64,000 bases of DNA, taken from contig CM062820.1 in the NCBI GenBank assembly GCA_031772625.1, positions 317,834,545 through 317,898,544 of the forward strand, given 5' to 3'. Positions 1 to 12,007 of this stretch are shown in pieces (position 1 is the first letter of the stretch; the number at the start of each line of letters is the position of its first letter). Under the pieces are notes generated by a model. That model searched no databases. It saw only the letters and a program-made list of their open reading frames with translations, and was not told where the DNA came from. This stretch comes from Pinus tabuliformis (taxonomy: Eukaryota; Streptophyta; Pinopsida; Pinales; Pinaceae). The position numbers were made by a program, and so were the translations under genes.

Positions 1-3000
1 GGTTGACCATGGTTGATTTTCATATTGAGACCATCTTTGTCACAATGCGACATTAGACCATAGTTGACCATCCTTAACCATGGTTGATTTTCATATCAAC
101 ACAAGGTTTGTTACAGTGCGGCATTCAACCATGGTTGACCATGATTGACCATGGATGACTATGTTTGATTTTATAAAACATGGTTGATCATGAATGACCA
201 TGGTTGACCATGAATGACTGTACTTGACCATGATTATCATATTGATACAATCTTTGTCATAATGCGATGTTGGACTATGGTTGAGACAATCTTTGTCACA
301 ATGCTACATAGGACCATGGTTGTCTACGATTGATTTTATAAAACATGATTGACCATGGTTGAATAATATTAAACCCAAGGGACCATTATTATAAACCTAA
401 GGTATATAAACCTTACGATAAATATTATAAACACTAAAATAAACATGGTTGACCATGATTGATATTATAAACCCAAGTGAATAATAAACCCTAGGGATTT
501 ATACTAAAAACCAAATGGATTATAAACCTTAGGGAATAATATTAAACCCTAAGAATATGAATCATTAGATTAATAAACCCAAGAGATTGATATTATAAAA
601 AGGGAATAATAAACCCAATGGATAAAAAATATAAACTCAAGGTATATAAACCCTAATATAAATATTATAAACCCTAACATAAACATGGTTCATTTCCATA
701 TTGAGACAATCCTTGTCATAATGTGACATTGGACCATGGTTGACCATGATTGAATTTTGTCACAATGAGACATTGGACCATGGTTGATTTTTATTTTGAG
801 ACAATCACTGTCACAATGTGACGTTTGACCATGGTTGGCTATGATTTACCATGGTTGACCATGATTGAGATTATAAACCCAGGGTAATAATAAACCCAAG
901 CGATTGATATTATAAACGCAAGGGAATAATAAACACAAGGGATTAATACTAAAACCCCAAGGGATTATGAACCCAAGAGAATAATATTAAACCCAAGGGA
1001 CTAATATTATAAACCCAAGGTATATAAAACCTAAGATAAATATTACAAACACTAAAATGAACATGGTTGACCATGGTTGATTTTCATATTGAGACAATCC
1101 TTGTCACAATGCGACATTGGACCATGGTTGACCATGCTTAACCATGGTTGATTTTCATATCCTCACAACCTTTGTGATAATGTGACGTTCGACCATGGTT
1201 GGCCATGATTGACCATGTTTGATTTTATAAAACATGGTTGACCATGGTTGATAAAGGTTGACCATGGTTGAACACTAAAATAAACGCTAAATTTATAAAC
1301 ACTAAAATAAACATGGTTGACCATGGTTGATTTTCATATTGAGACAATCCTTGTCACAATGCGACATTGAACCATGGTTGACCATGCTTAACCATGGTTG
1401 ACCATGCTTAACCATGGTTGATTTTCATATCATCACAATCTTTGTGATAATGCGACGTTCGACCATGGCTGGCTATGATTGACCATGGATGACCATGTTT
1501 GATTTTATATAACATGGTTGACAATGGTTGATAAAGGTTGACCATGGTTGACCACTAAAATAAACATGGTTGACCATGGTTGATTTTCATATTGAGACAA
1601 TCCTTGTCACAATGTGACGTTGGACCATGGTTGAGCATGATTGATCATCATTGACTTTCAAATCAAGAGAATATTTTTCACAATGTGACACTGGAACATG
1701 GTTGACCATGGTTTGTTCTCATATTGAGACAATATTCGTCACAATGCGACGTTGGACCATGGTTGACCATGACTGATATTGTAAACCCAAGGGAATAATC
1801 CCTATGGATTAATACTAAAAACCTAAGGGAATAATATTAAACCCTAGGAATATGAACCCTTAAATTAATAAACCCAAGGGATTGAGATTATAAACCCAAG
1901 GGATAAAAATTATAAACCCAAGGTATATAAACCTTAAGATAAATATTATAAACCCTAAAATAAACATGGTTAACCATGGTTGATTTCCATATTGATACAA
2001 TCCTTGTCACAATGTGATGTCGAATCACAGTTGACCATGCTTGACCATGATTGATTTTCATATCAAGACAATGTTTGTCACAATGTGACGTTGGACCATG
2101 GTTGACCATGGTTGATTTTCATATTGAGACAATCACTGTCACAATGCGACATTCAACCATGGTTGGCTATGATTGATCATGGTTAAGCATGGTTGGCTAT
2201 GATTGATCATGGTTAACCATGATTGATATTATAAACCCAAGGGAATAATAAACCTAAGGGATTGATATTATAAACCCAAGGGATTAAGACTAAAACCCCA
2301 AAGGATTATGAACACAAGGGAATAATATTAAACCCAAGGGACTAATATTATAAACCCAAGGTATATAAACCTTAAGATAAATATTTTAAACATTCAAAAA
2401 ATTATTGTTGACCATGGTTGACCATGGTTTATTTCCATATTGAGACAATCCTTGTCACAATGCAACATTGGACCATGGTTGGATTGATTGACTATGGTTG
2501 ACCATGATTGATATTATAAACCCAAGGGATTGATATTATGAACCCAAGGGAATAATAAATCCAAGGGACTAATACTAAAACCCCAAGGGAATAATATTAA
2601 ACCCAAGGGATTAATATTATTAACTCAAGGTATATAAACCCTAATATAAATATTACAAACCCTAAAATAAACATGGTTGACCAAGGTTGGTTTTCATATT
2701 GCGACAATCCTTATCACAATGTGACATTGGGCCATGGTTGACCATGCTTAACAATGGTTGATTTTCATATCACCACAATCTTTTTGACAATGAGACATTC
2801 GACCATGGTTGGCCATGATTGACCATGAATGACCATGTTTTATTTTATAAAACATGTTTGACCATGGTTGGTTTTCATATTGAGACAATCCTTGTCACAA
2901 TGTGACGTTGGACCATGGTTGAGCATGGTTGACCATCATTGATTTTCAAAACGAGAGAATATTTGTCACAATGACACATTGGACCATGGTTGACCATGGT

Positions 3001-3548
3001 TGATTCTCATATTGAGACAATATTCATCACAATGCGATGTTGGACTCTAAAAACCCAAGGGATTATAAACCTAAGGGAATAATATTAAACCGTTGGAATA
3101 AGAACCCTTCAATTAATAAACCCAAGGTATTGAGATTATAAACCCAAGGGAATAATAAACATAAGGGATAAAAATTATAAACCCAAGGTATATAAACCTT
3201 AAGATAAATATTATAAACTCTACAATAAACATGGTTAACCATGGTTGATTTCCATATTAAGACAATCCTTGTCACAATGCAATGTTGGACCACAGTTGAG
3301 CATGCTTAACCATGATTGATTTTCATATTGAGATAATGTTTGTCACAATGTGACGTTGGACCATGGTTGACCATGGTTGATTTTCATATTGAGACAATCA
3401 CTGTCACAATGCGACATTCGACCATGGTTGACCATGGTTGGATATGATTGATCATGGTTGACCATGATTGATATTATAAACCCAGGGGAATAATAAACCT
3501 AAGGGATTGATATTATAAACCCAAGGGAATAATAAACCTAAGGGATTG
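1..3548. repeat. AT-rich compound satellite array, left part
   Basis: The stretch has no credible gene. It is built from three recurring modules: runs of a CCATGGTTGA-type unit, runs of an AAACCCAAGGGAATAAT-type unit, and a module reading CATATTGAGACAATCCTTG followed by TCACAATGCGAC. Blocks of these recur in the same order about every 1.25-1.35 kb, for example near 590, 1881 and 3130, and near 862, 2221 and 3463. This looks like a higher-order satellite. The array starts left of the window. Short minus-strand open frames near 1888-2109 and 3063-3293 share a peptide only because they lie in equivalent repeat positions. Confidence 0.8.
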
Positions 3549-4690
3549 TGTTGAAAAGTGTGCAACAAGAAATGCTTGTTGAGAATGCAACAAGATGATG
3601 GAGCTTAGTGGAAAGGAGTCGCCTTCACTAAGTGGGCCCGTAGGCAAATTATGGCGCAAAGTCTATTTTTGGATCACAGCAGGAGTGATCACAACATGAG
3701 TGATCACAGTAGGAGTGATAACAGCAGGAGTGATTACAGCAGGAGTGATCACAGCAGGAGTGATCACAACAGGAGTGATGAGAGTCTATTTTTAGACTAC
3801 TAGTCAAAAATAGAAAAGTCAAATATTATTGTCTCATAATAATATTTTGACTATAAACTTTATCTTATCCTCTTGGAGCACTTCAGGTTGAGCTACAGAT
3901 GTGGCACATGCAGTTGTCAGAAGGAAATACACTTTCTTTATGAGTCAGTTGAGCTATTGCATGCAGGACATCAGTTAGAACTCATGTGGTTGAGTTCTGT
4001 GGAGTTGGATGAGCAGTTAATGGAGTTGTGTTCAGTTTGACTTAGTTGAACTAGTTGTATTTAGTCTAACTGATCAATAGACTAAGTGATGAGTTGTGTG
4101 AATTAGTTATTAATTAATTCACTAATTATTAACTCATAATGAAACTGAAGAATACATCAGTTAACTCAGTGCATGTACAGTTCAGTGGAGATAGGTGTTA
4201 GAGGTTGAGATTGCTATATGTTGTGCATGAGATTGTGCACATGCATGGGATTGAGTTATGCCAATGATCTCTACGTAGTGTGGGCCAATACCAAGTGAAA
4301 TATAGCTTGTGCTCATGTGATTTACAGTGTGGGTGACTTTTACAAGGTAAATAGGAGTTTGGATCAGCCATTGTCATTCATTCTCTTGCAGGATTGTGCA
4401 ATTGAGGCAGGCAAAGCAGCAGGGGAGATTTGGAGATCAAGTCTGAGCTGTATTGTGTGTAACAGGTGGAGATAGTACTGATTACTTGTGAGGAGTATTG
4501 TACTATGTTTTTTACATGTTCTCAATCAATATAATATACAGATAGTTGGGGTTTTTAGCGAGATACTTTCCCTGGGAAAATACTGTGTTGATATGTGTGA
4601 TTGATGCTTCTATGTGCACATGTTATTGTTTCTGCTTCTGCAAATTGATGATCAACGTAGAGGAGGTTATGTATTATGCATGTATTCCAT
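3549..4690 (+). repeat. 5' LTR of Copia copy 1 (LTR type A)
   Basis: It starts with TGTTGAAAAGTG immediately after the GATTG duplication and is collinear with the 3' LTR at 6594-7750 and with both LTRs of the element at 12818. It contains a 15-bp minisatellite in its upstream third. The right edge is approximate. Confidence 0.75.
3672..3780 (+). repeat. 15-bp minisatellite in LTR type A
   Basis: About seven copies of a GTGATCACAGCAGGA-like unit. The same array stands at 6717-6780 (about four units), 12941-13063 (about eight) and 16072-16191 (about eight), so the copy number differs between LTRs, even between the two LTRs of one element. Confidence 0.85.
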
Positions 4691-4800
4691 AGATCATTAG
4701 ATCATCAAATCTATTATTCAGAAAGTGTTTACATTTTATTTCTTCAGGCAGAGTCTGTAATCGGGCCAGGTAGCTTCTGGATTCATCCTTCTTTTGGAAG

Positions 4801-5957
4801 GTGAGATATCTGGTGAATGCCCATACATTCGATCTCTGTACAAGAAATAATTTTTTCTCACGAATTTTAGATCAGAAGCGGTTGAGTTTTGAGCTGGTGG
4901 AAGGGCGCTCAAGGATAAACTCAGAAACATTAAGTGTGAGAATGGAGACAGTATGCCCCAGTATCTCACGAAGTTCACCCAATGCCGGGATGAGCTGGGA
5001 AGTGTGGGGGTGACTGTCGATGATGAGGACTTGGTGAGCTTGGCTCTCCTTGGTCTTCCGAAGAGTTGGCATTCCTATCAGGACTTTTTCAATGGTCGAG
5101 AGAAATTTCCAGGATGGGAGAGACTTTGGTTGAATCTTGTGCAGGAGGAGATCAGACGTAGCACCAGAGACAGTTCTTCATGCATGCATGATGAGGAGAA
5201 CTGTGCCTTAGCGAGTAAGGCGAAGAAGGGAAAGGAGAAGGTCTCTCTTTCCGAATCCAATTCTTCCAATGATGGGAAGAAGGTTGACAAATCGAAAGTG
5301 AGATGCTTTTGTTGTCATGAGTTGGGCCATTATGCTGCTAATTGCCCAAAGAAGAAATCCAAGAAGGGATCCGGGGAAGGATCTGAAGGTGAGGCACTTG
5401 CTTCATAGTTTGAGTTGGATTTCACACTCTTCGCATGCATGGTTTCATCCATGATGGGAAGTGGTTGGTTTCTTGACAGTGGAGCTTCTTTCCACATGAC
5501 CGGTGACAAGAGTTTGTTCAATACTTTGGAGGAGAAATATCTCCAGATACTCATAGCGATGGGTAATGATGAGAAGTATAGTGTCTCAGGTGTAGGCACG
5601 GTTATTTTTTAGAGGGAGCATGGAGCTCGCCTTACCTTGACTGATGTCAAGTATGTACCAGGACTGAAGAGAAACTTGGTGTCGATTGCGATGCTGGAAG
5701 ATAGAGGATATGATGTTGTCTTCAGTAAGGGAAATGTTTTCCTTAGACACATTATCACTAGACAGGTGAAGCAGATTGGTTCACGGGTCAAGAACCTGTA
5801 TGCTCTTGAGGTTCAAGATGCAAGCAAAGCCTTGAGCAGCGAGGCAACTGATGGATACTTGATGGTTGAGAGGGAGCGTATATTACCTCTCAACATGCAG
5901 AGCCAGAAGAAGTCTCAGATGATTGTGGAGGAGCCACGATTGGTGCAGCAGCTTTAG
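4801..5957 (+). pseudogene. Copia gag-protease remnant (copy 1)
   Basis: The gag part contains the LGLPKSWHSYQD segment typical of plant Copia gag and a CCHC zinc knuckle (CFCCHELGHYAANC) near 5300-5345. The protease start follows, with WFLDSGASFHM near 5465-5500, the Copia aspartic protease signature with catalytic D-S-G. The nearest relatives are the gag-protease regions at 12008-12817 plus 17148-17737 and at 14149-15294. The coding region is a fossil. Whether gag and protease were one frame in the parent cannot be judged from this copy. Confidence 0.75.
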
Positions 5958-6593
5958 GAGGTTGTGCAGCAGCCATAACAAGGGAAGCTAAGAGGAGATC
6001 GAGTAGAGACATCTACTCATGCAGAGACCTACAGTAGGGGTAAACTTTGAGCCAGGTGGGCTGAGGGATCACATGCAGCCATAACTCCAAGTAGGAGGTG
6101 GAGTGATGTGGATTGATCATCCCAAGGAGGAGGGGTAGGATCCTTGAGGTACCCAACCTCTTAGATGAGACCTTGCTACGGGAGCCTCGATGTGGAGTAG
6201 CAGGAACTGATTGGTTGGGTAGAGACAGATGCGGATGGAGTGGCAGAGAGAGCGACAGTGTAGGGAATCCCAGGACAGCGCATGGCATACAAGTTGTAGC
6301 AATGCGAGAGGCACAAGTGATTTGCACAGTGCTAGGTGGCACAGAGAAGTGTGCAATGGTGCGAGATGCATGGAGATGTTGCAGTAGCGCAGATGTCAGA
6401 GAGGGAGCACTTGTCAGTAGCAGGTAGAGCTTCAGCATCAGAGTATGTTCCTAGCCCAACAGAGTGGTCAGTTGGGAGTGTTTTTGTTCCAAGTGTTGTT
6501 GGAGCAAAGTGGACCGGGCAGATGTGTTGCATGCAGAACATTCCAGAGTTACAGGATCGGGTTTGAGAGGAAGCCTTTCTTGTTGAGAGGGAG
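5958..6593 (+). other. Domain-free 3' internal region and polypurine tract
   Basis: About 640 bp conserved in all three Copia copies (also about 15295-15948 and 17738-18357), without a recognisable protein domain. It ends in the purine-rich tract TTGAGAGGGAG directly before the 3' LTR, the expected plus-strand primer site. Confidence 0.7.
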
Positions 6594-7750
6594 TGTTGAA
6601 AAGTGTGCAACAAGAAATGCTTGTTGAGAATGCAACAAGATGATGGAGCTTAGTGGAAAGGAGTCACCTTCACTAAGTGGGCCCGCAGGAAAATTATGGC
6701 GCAAAGTCTATTTTTGGATCACAGCAGGAGCGATCACAGCAGGAGTGATCACAGCAGGAGTGATCACAGCAGGAGTGATCAGAGTCTATTTTTAGACTAC
6801 TAGTCAAAAATAGAAAAGTCAAATATTATTGTCTCATAATAATATTTAGACTATAAACTTTATCTTATCCTCTTGGAGCACTTCAGGTTGAGCTACAGAT
6901 GTGGCACATGCAGCTGTCAGAAGGAAATACGCTTTCTTTATGAGTCAGTTGAGCTATTGCATGCAGGACATCAGTTATAACTCATGTGGTTGAGTTCTGT
7001 GGAGTTGGATGAGCGTTTAATGGAGTTGTGTTCAGTTTGACTTAGTTGAACTAGTTGTATTTAGTCTAACTGATCAATAGACTAAGTGATGAGTTGTGTG
7101 AATTAGTTATTAATTAATTCACTAATTATTAACTCATAATGCAACTGAAGAATACATTAGTTAACTCAGTGCATGTATAGTTCAATGGAGACAGGTGTTA
7201 GAGGTTGAGATTGCTATCAGTTGTGCATGAGATTGTGCACATGCATGGGATTGAGTTATGCCAATGATCTCTGCGTAGTGTGGGCCAATACCAAGTGAAA
7301 TATAGCTTGTGCTCACGTGATTTACAGTGTGGGTGATTTTCACAAGGTAAATAGGAGTTTGGATCAGCCATTCTCATTCATTCTCTTGCAGGATTGTGCA
7401 GTGGAGGCAGGCAAAGCAGCAAGGGAGATTTGGAGATCAGGTCTGAGCTGTATTGTGCGTAACAGGTGGAGATAGTACTGAGTACTTGTGAGGAGTATTG
7501 TACTATGTTTGTTACATGTTCTCAATCAATATAATATACAGATAGTTGGGGATTTTAGCGAGATGCTTCCCCCAGGAAAATACTGTGTTGATATGTGTGA
7601 TTGATGCTTCTATGTGCGCATGTTATTGTTTCTGCTTCTGCAAATTGATGATCAACATAGAGGAGGTTATGTATTATGCATGTATTCTGCAATAGTGTAT
7701 AATCGGGATAATCTCTGTTGAATATGTGTTTATTATTCAAAATTTCTACA
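6594..7750 (+). repeat. 3' LTR of Copia copy 1 (LTR type A)
   Basis: 1157 bp, from TGTTGAAAAGTG to AATTTCTACA, followed by the target duplication GATTG at 7751-7755. It carries the 15-bp minisatellite at 6717-6780 and a CTATTTTTAG (MEF2/CArG-like) motif just downstream of it. Confidence 0.85.
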
Positions 7751-8930
7751 GATTGATATTATAAAGCCAAGGGAATAATAAACCCAAGGGATTAATTCTA
7801 AAACCCCAAGGGATTATGAATGCAAGGGAATAATATTAAACCTAAGGGACTAATGTTATCAACCCAAGTTATAGAAACCCTAATACAAATATTATGAACA
7901 CTCAAATAAACATTATTGACCATGGTTGATTTTCATATTGAGATAATCCTTATCACAATGCGACGTTGGACCATGGTTGATTTTCATATCAACACTGTCT
8001 TTGTGATAATGCAACGTTCAAAAATGGTTGACCATGATTGACCATGTTTGATTTTATAAAATGTGGTTGACCATGGTTGACCAAGGTTGACCATGATTAA
8101 CCATGGTTGAGCATTGTTGACAATGATTGAGGGAATAATATTAAAACCTAGGAATATGAACCCTTATATTAATAAACCCAAGGAATTTATATTATAAACC
8201 CAAAAGAATAATAAACCCAAGGGATACAAATTTTAAACCCGAAGTATATAAACCTTAAGAAAAACTTTTATAAAACCTAAAATAAGCATGGTTGACCAGG
8301 GTTGATTTCCATATTGAGACAATCCTTGTCACTATGTGACGTGGGACCATTGTTAACGATGATTGATTTCCATATCAAGATAGTCTTTTTCATAATGTGA
8401 TGGTGGACCATGGTTGATTTTCATATTGAGACAATCATTGTCACAATGCGATATTTGACCATGGTTTACCATGGTTGGCTATAATTGACCATGGTTGACC
8501 CTGATTGATATTATAAACATGGTTGACCCTGATTGATATTGTAAACATGGTTGACCATGGTTGATTTTCATATTGAGACAATCCTTGTCATAATGAGACA
8601 TTGGACCGTTGTTGACCATGCTTAACCATGGTTGATTTTCATATCGACACAAGCTTTGTGACAATGCAACTTTCGATCATGGTTGACCATGATTGACCAT
8701 AGATTACCATGTTTGATTTTAATTAATCATGGTTGACTAAGGTTGACCATGATTGACCACGGTTGACCATGGTTGATGATGATTATCATATTGAGACAAT
8801 CTTTGTCATAATGCGACGTTGGACCATGGTTGAGGCAATGCTTGATTTTCATATTGAAACAATATTTGTCACAATGCAATGTTCAACCATGATTGATATA
8901 TATTAAAAATTAAATGTGGTTGCTTATAAT
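7751..8930. repeat. Compound satellite array, continuation
   Basis: The same modules resume directly after the Copia insertion, in the same orientation as 1-3548, so the element split one continuous array. There is no gene. Confidence 0.8.
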
Positions 8931-9460
8931 TAAATTTATTTTAATTAACCCAAGGGATTTATAATATTAATCCCTAGGGTTTAATATTATTCTCTTGGGT
9001 TTATAATTCCTTGGGTTTTTAGTATTAATCTCTTGGGTCAATATTATTCCCTTGGGTTTATAATCCCTTGGGGTTTTAGTATTAACCCGTTCAGTTTATT
9101 ATTCCATTGGGTTTATAATATCAATCCCTTGGGTTTATTAATGTAAGGGTTCATATTCCTAGGGTATAATATTATTCATAGGGTTGGTAATATTAATCTC
9201 TGGATTTGATATAAATCCCTTGGGTTTATAATCATGCTCAACCGTGGTACAATGTCACATTGTGACAAAGTATCTCAATATGAAAATCAACCATCGTCAA
9301 CCATTTTCAACCATCATCCCATGGTAAAAAATGGAAAACCATTGTTAACCATCGTCAACCATGGTCAACCATAGTCAAACATGGTCAAGCATTGCATTGT
9401 GACAAGGATTGTCTCAATGTGAAAATAAACCATGGTAAAGAATGATCAACCTTAATACCT
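8931..9460. repeat. Inverted arm of the satellite array
   Basis: From about 8.93 kb the modules appear on the other strand. Runs read CCCTTGGGTTTATAAT, then CATTGTGACAAAGTATCTC and CAACCATGGT-type words, which are the reverse complement of the left-hand modules. The turning point is a short AT-rich spacer near 8895-8945. The array decays into unique-looking sequence by about 9460. Confidence 0.75.
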
Positions 9461-10817
9461 TTGTGACCCTCCATGCACCATTTTGTTAGTTTACACTTAT
9501 AAAAGATCTTCACTTTTGTACCCACCGAACCATATTTTATTAAAATTATTTTAATTACAATCTATGCCCCAACTATCTTTATATAAAACATAATAATTAT
9601 AATATTTTTTTTTTATTTGGAACCTGTATAACCCTTTAAAGGAGATTTTATAGACTATACTTACAAAGAGTTCAGGGCCTTACATTTCAAGCCTTCAACG
9701 TCGACCAAAATTTCTGTTTGTGTTTTTTCTCAAGTAAAATTACCCTGATGATATTAAGAAAATTAGTGATTAAACTATTTTAATTTTAGTTTTAAATATT
9801 ATTATTTTTTTGGTGCAAATTTGAAATAAAATGAAGGTAAATTTTTATGTGACTTGATGTGATTATTAGGCTCTTGTGCTTTATTTCAATATGTTTGATA
9901 TGATAATAAATGAAGGATATTAAGGCATGGTGATACTTGTAATGTAATAAGATATATCTACAATATGTGTTAGATATGATGTTGTAATATATTTTGGCAT
10001 CTTGGATATAGTGTTCATAAAAGGGATAGCTTGTAGTGAAAATGCTTATAGCAATGTGTTTACTTTCATTTCATTGACTTGAAATAAAAAATAAAAAAAA
10101 ATAAAAAAATGCTCCAATTGTGTGTAGGTAAGGAGAAACATAAATTTGCAAGGAATTTCAAGAGATTTGAAGGTAGTGGAAGTTTACCCCAAAGTTGCAC
10201 CTCCTTCTAAACTTGTCATTTCATTCATGCACTCCAAATTTAGAAGAGTTATGCAATGAGCTCACAAAATAGAAGAAGAAATAGATCAACGACTTCAAAA
10301 TTAGCTTCTGATGGGCCTCAAAAATTCCCATGTTTTCATCATGCAATATCACCATTCATACCCTAAAACCCTAGGTCTTTAACCTGTTTCGTACCCTAAT
10401 TCCATCAACTTGCCGCCAAATCACATTTTATGTCTTGTGGTTGACTATCATTAGTTTTCTTAGATTTTCTATGATTAAAGATGATTATGCCATGATTTAC
10501 TAATGACAGTTTTGCTAAGCTCATTTTTTCACAGGGTTCCATCGTCGAGTTTCTTCACAAGCCAGTAGAGTACGAAAATGACCAATTTGGGGCTTTGACA
10601 CTTTCGGCATGCTTCCAAAGAAACTGAGAGAGGTTATTGCAAAACTAATGTTGTAATACCTTTCCATAACTTGGATTGCACCCAGGTCACTCATGTGGGT
10701 CTCTAGAAGGAAATTCACAAATTTGCCCAAATCTGTAATAATTTTCTAATTGCCAAATTCTGTCTCGATTTCCATGCAGGTGAAGGTGAATGAAGAAAAT
10801 ATGGCACATGGGTTGTG
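9461..10817. other. AT-rich sequence without a supported gene
   Basis: Both strands were read. Only short unconvincing frames and A/T-rich runs are present. It ends at the target duplication TTGTG (10813-10817) of the next element. The empty site can be traced: the sequence left of 10818 continues after 19767. Confidence 0.6.
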
Positions 10818-10859
10818 TGTTGAAAAATGTGCAACAAGAAATTCTAAATTTAGAAAGTG

Positions 10860-10974
10860 CTAAAAATAGACCTACTAAAAATAGCATGTTTAAAAATAGC
10901 AGTTTGGCCAGTGAGGTCAATGGCCACATTGGGTGAGAGGTGAAACTGCTAAAAATAGAAAGTTCTAAAAATAG
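10860..10974 (+). promoter_or_regulatory. Cluster of five MEF2-type CArG motifs in U3
   Basis: CTAAAAATAG or a one-base variant fitting YTA(A/T)4TAR occurs at 10860-10869, 10875-10884, 10890-10899, 10949-10958 and 10965-10974. This is the N10 (MEF2-like) CArG box bound by MADS-domain proteins, and in plants it is favoured by MIKC*-type complexes active in pollen. The position upstream of the TATA box fits an LTR enhancer. The function is inferred. Confidence 0.5.
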
Positions 10975-11595
10975 CATTTCTGGATCCCTTCCTATTTATA
11001 GCAGTCCCTAGTCTATCTATAGGAAGTAAAATTAATTTTGGTCTTAACAACAGTTGGAAATATTAATTAATTAATTCAGTTGAGTTAATTAGTTAAAGAA
11101 ATTCGAATTTGAAGTCTTTGTGAGCATGCACATGAGTTGTCCCACTGATTGAGGAATTTATCCTTAATTTCCTCCACTGATTGAGGGAATAAGTATGAGT
11201 TATATAATGAGAGAATCAGTTGACTTAGTTCTAACTAGTCAAGTCCAGTTAGATTATTTTAACAAGTTGTTAAAATAATAAAATATAGTTTGTTAATGCT
11301 TGCATGCATGTGACAACTATTATTTTAGATAACTGAGAATTCACTCATGGATAATTGTTGCATGTCAGTTCTGTCAGAGACCCAGTTGAGATCAGATGTG
11401 GGACAGTGTACTATTAGATGCTTGACTATTTCTAGTAAGTAGTTTTTGCATGGTTGAGGAACTAGTGTCCTCAAGGATTGTGTAGTTGGACCATTGGTTA
11501 ACTTGGTATGTTTGGAATTAATTGCATATGCTTTTGCTATTATTTCCTAAGCAAACTGCGCAAGGAAATAGGGATTGGACCATAGGTAAAGCCTT

Positions 11596-11603
11596 TATAT
11601 ATA
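11596..11603 (+). promoter_or_regulatory. TATA box of LTR type B
   Basis: TATATATA lies about 315 bp before the LTR end. The same motif is at 19432-19440 in the 3' LTR. It is the likely start point of the element's genomic RNA, about 30 bp downstream. Confidence 0.55.
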
Positions 11604-11917
11604 GGGCTTGGTTGGTTCATGAGACATATCTTCATAGTTCATTGAGAACTGAATAGCTTGAGAGCTGATTCTTTTTGTATTGTGAAGAGGATTTCCACTT
11701 GATTGATAATACATGGTTGGGGTTTTATGTTGGTGCCTTCCCCTGGATATATCTTGTGTTATGTGTGATTATTTCTCTTGATCAGTTATTAATGTTTCTA
11801 CTTGATGTTGCTCATGAATTCGATTATGCTTCCGCTTAATGTTTTGTAGAAGTAGAACAAGTATTATGCTTTAGGACATTGCATATATCTGTTTGTTCTG
11901 CAGGTGAAATTTCTACA

Positions 11918-11929
11918 TGGTATCAGAGC
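11918..11929 (+). other. Primer binding site, Copia copy 2
   Basis: TGGTATCAGAGC directly abuts the 5' LTR. It is the classical plant Copia site complementary to the 3' end of initiator tRNA-Met. Confidence 0.9.
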
Positions 11930-12007
11930 ACAAGTGATCAAGCAAGAATAGTATACTAGCAGGAGAAATTCAAAGTTTATTATTCAGGATATTGATCTGA
12001 AGTTCTT

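Larger units (their letters stand above)
3549..7750 (+). mobile_element. Copia-type LTR element, non-autonomous (copy 1)
   Basis: The element lies inside the satellite and is flanked by a 5-bp target duplication, GATTG, at 3544-3548 and 7751-7755. Both LTRs begin TGTTGAAAAGTGTGC, and the 3' one ends AATTTCTACA. Between them are a Copia gag with zinc knuckle and the start of a Copia protease, then about 640 bp with no recognisable domain. No reverse transcriptase or integrase was seen. The body is degraded, with a few breaks. By eye the LTRs differ by about 2%, so the insertion is fairly recent but not new. It belongs to the same family as the copies starting at 10818 and 12818. Confidence 0.85.
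10818..11917 (+). repeat. 5' LTR of Copia copy 2 (LTR type B)
   Basis: 1100 bp, TGTTGAAAAATGTGC to GAAATTTCTACA. Only about the first 25 bases and the last 10 match LTR type A. The middle is unrelated to type A and carries a cluster of CTAAAAATAG motifs and a TATA box. Confidence 0.9.

Noticed and set aside
1888-3293. Similar minus-strand frames with a repeated VYIPWVYNFYPLGL-like peptide
   Set aside because: They fall in equivalent positions of the satellite; open frames are a by-product of the AT-rich repeat.
3672-3780. Spaced short repeats resembling a CRISPR array
   Set aside because: The unit is a head-to-tail 15-bp minisatellite without unique spacers, inside an LTR of a plant element.
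6013-6627. Overlapping frames of 60-141 codons on both strands
   Set aside because: They recur at 15368-15968 in the homologous non-coding 3' part of the Copia family and show no domain.
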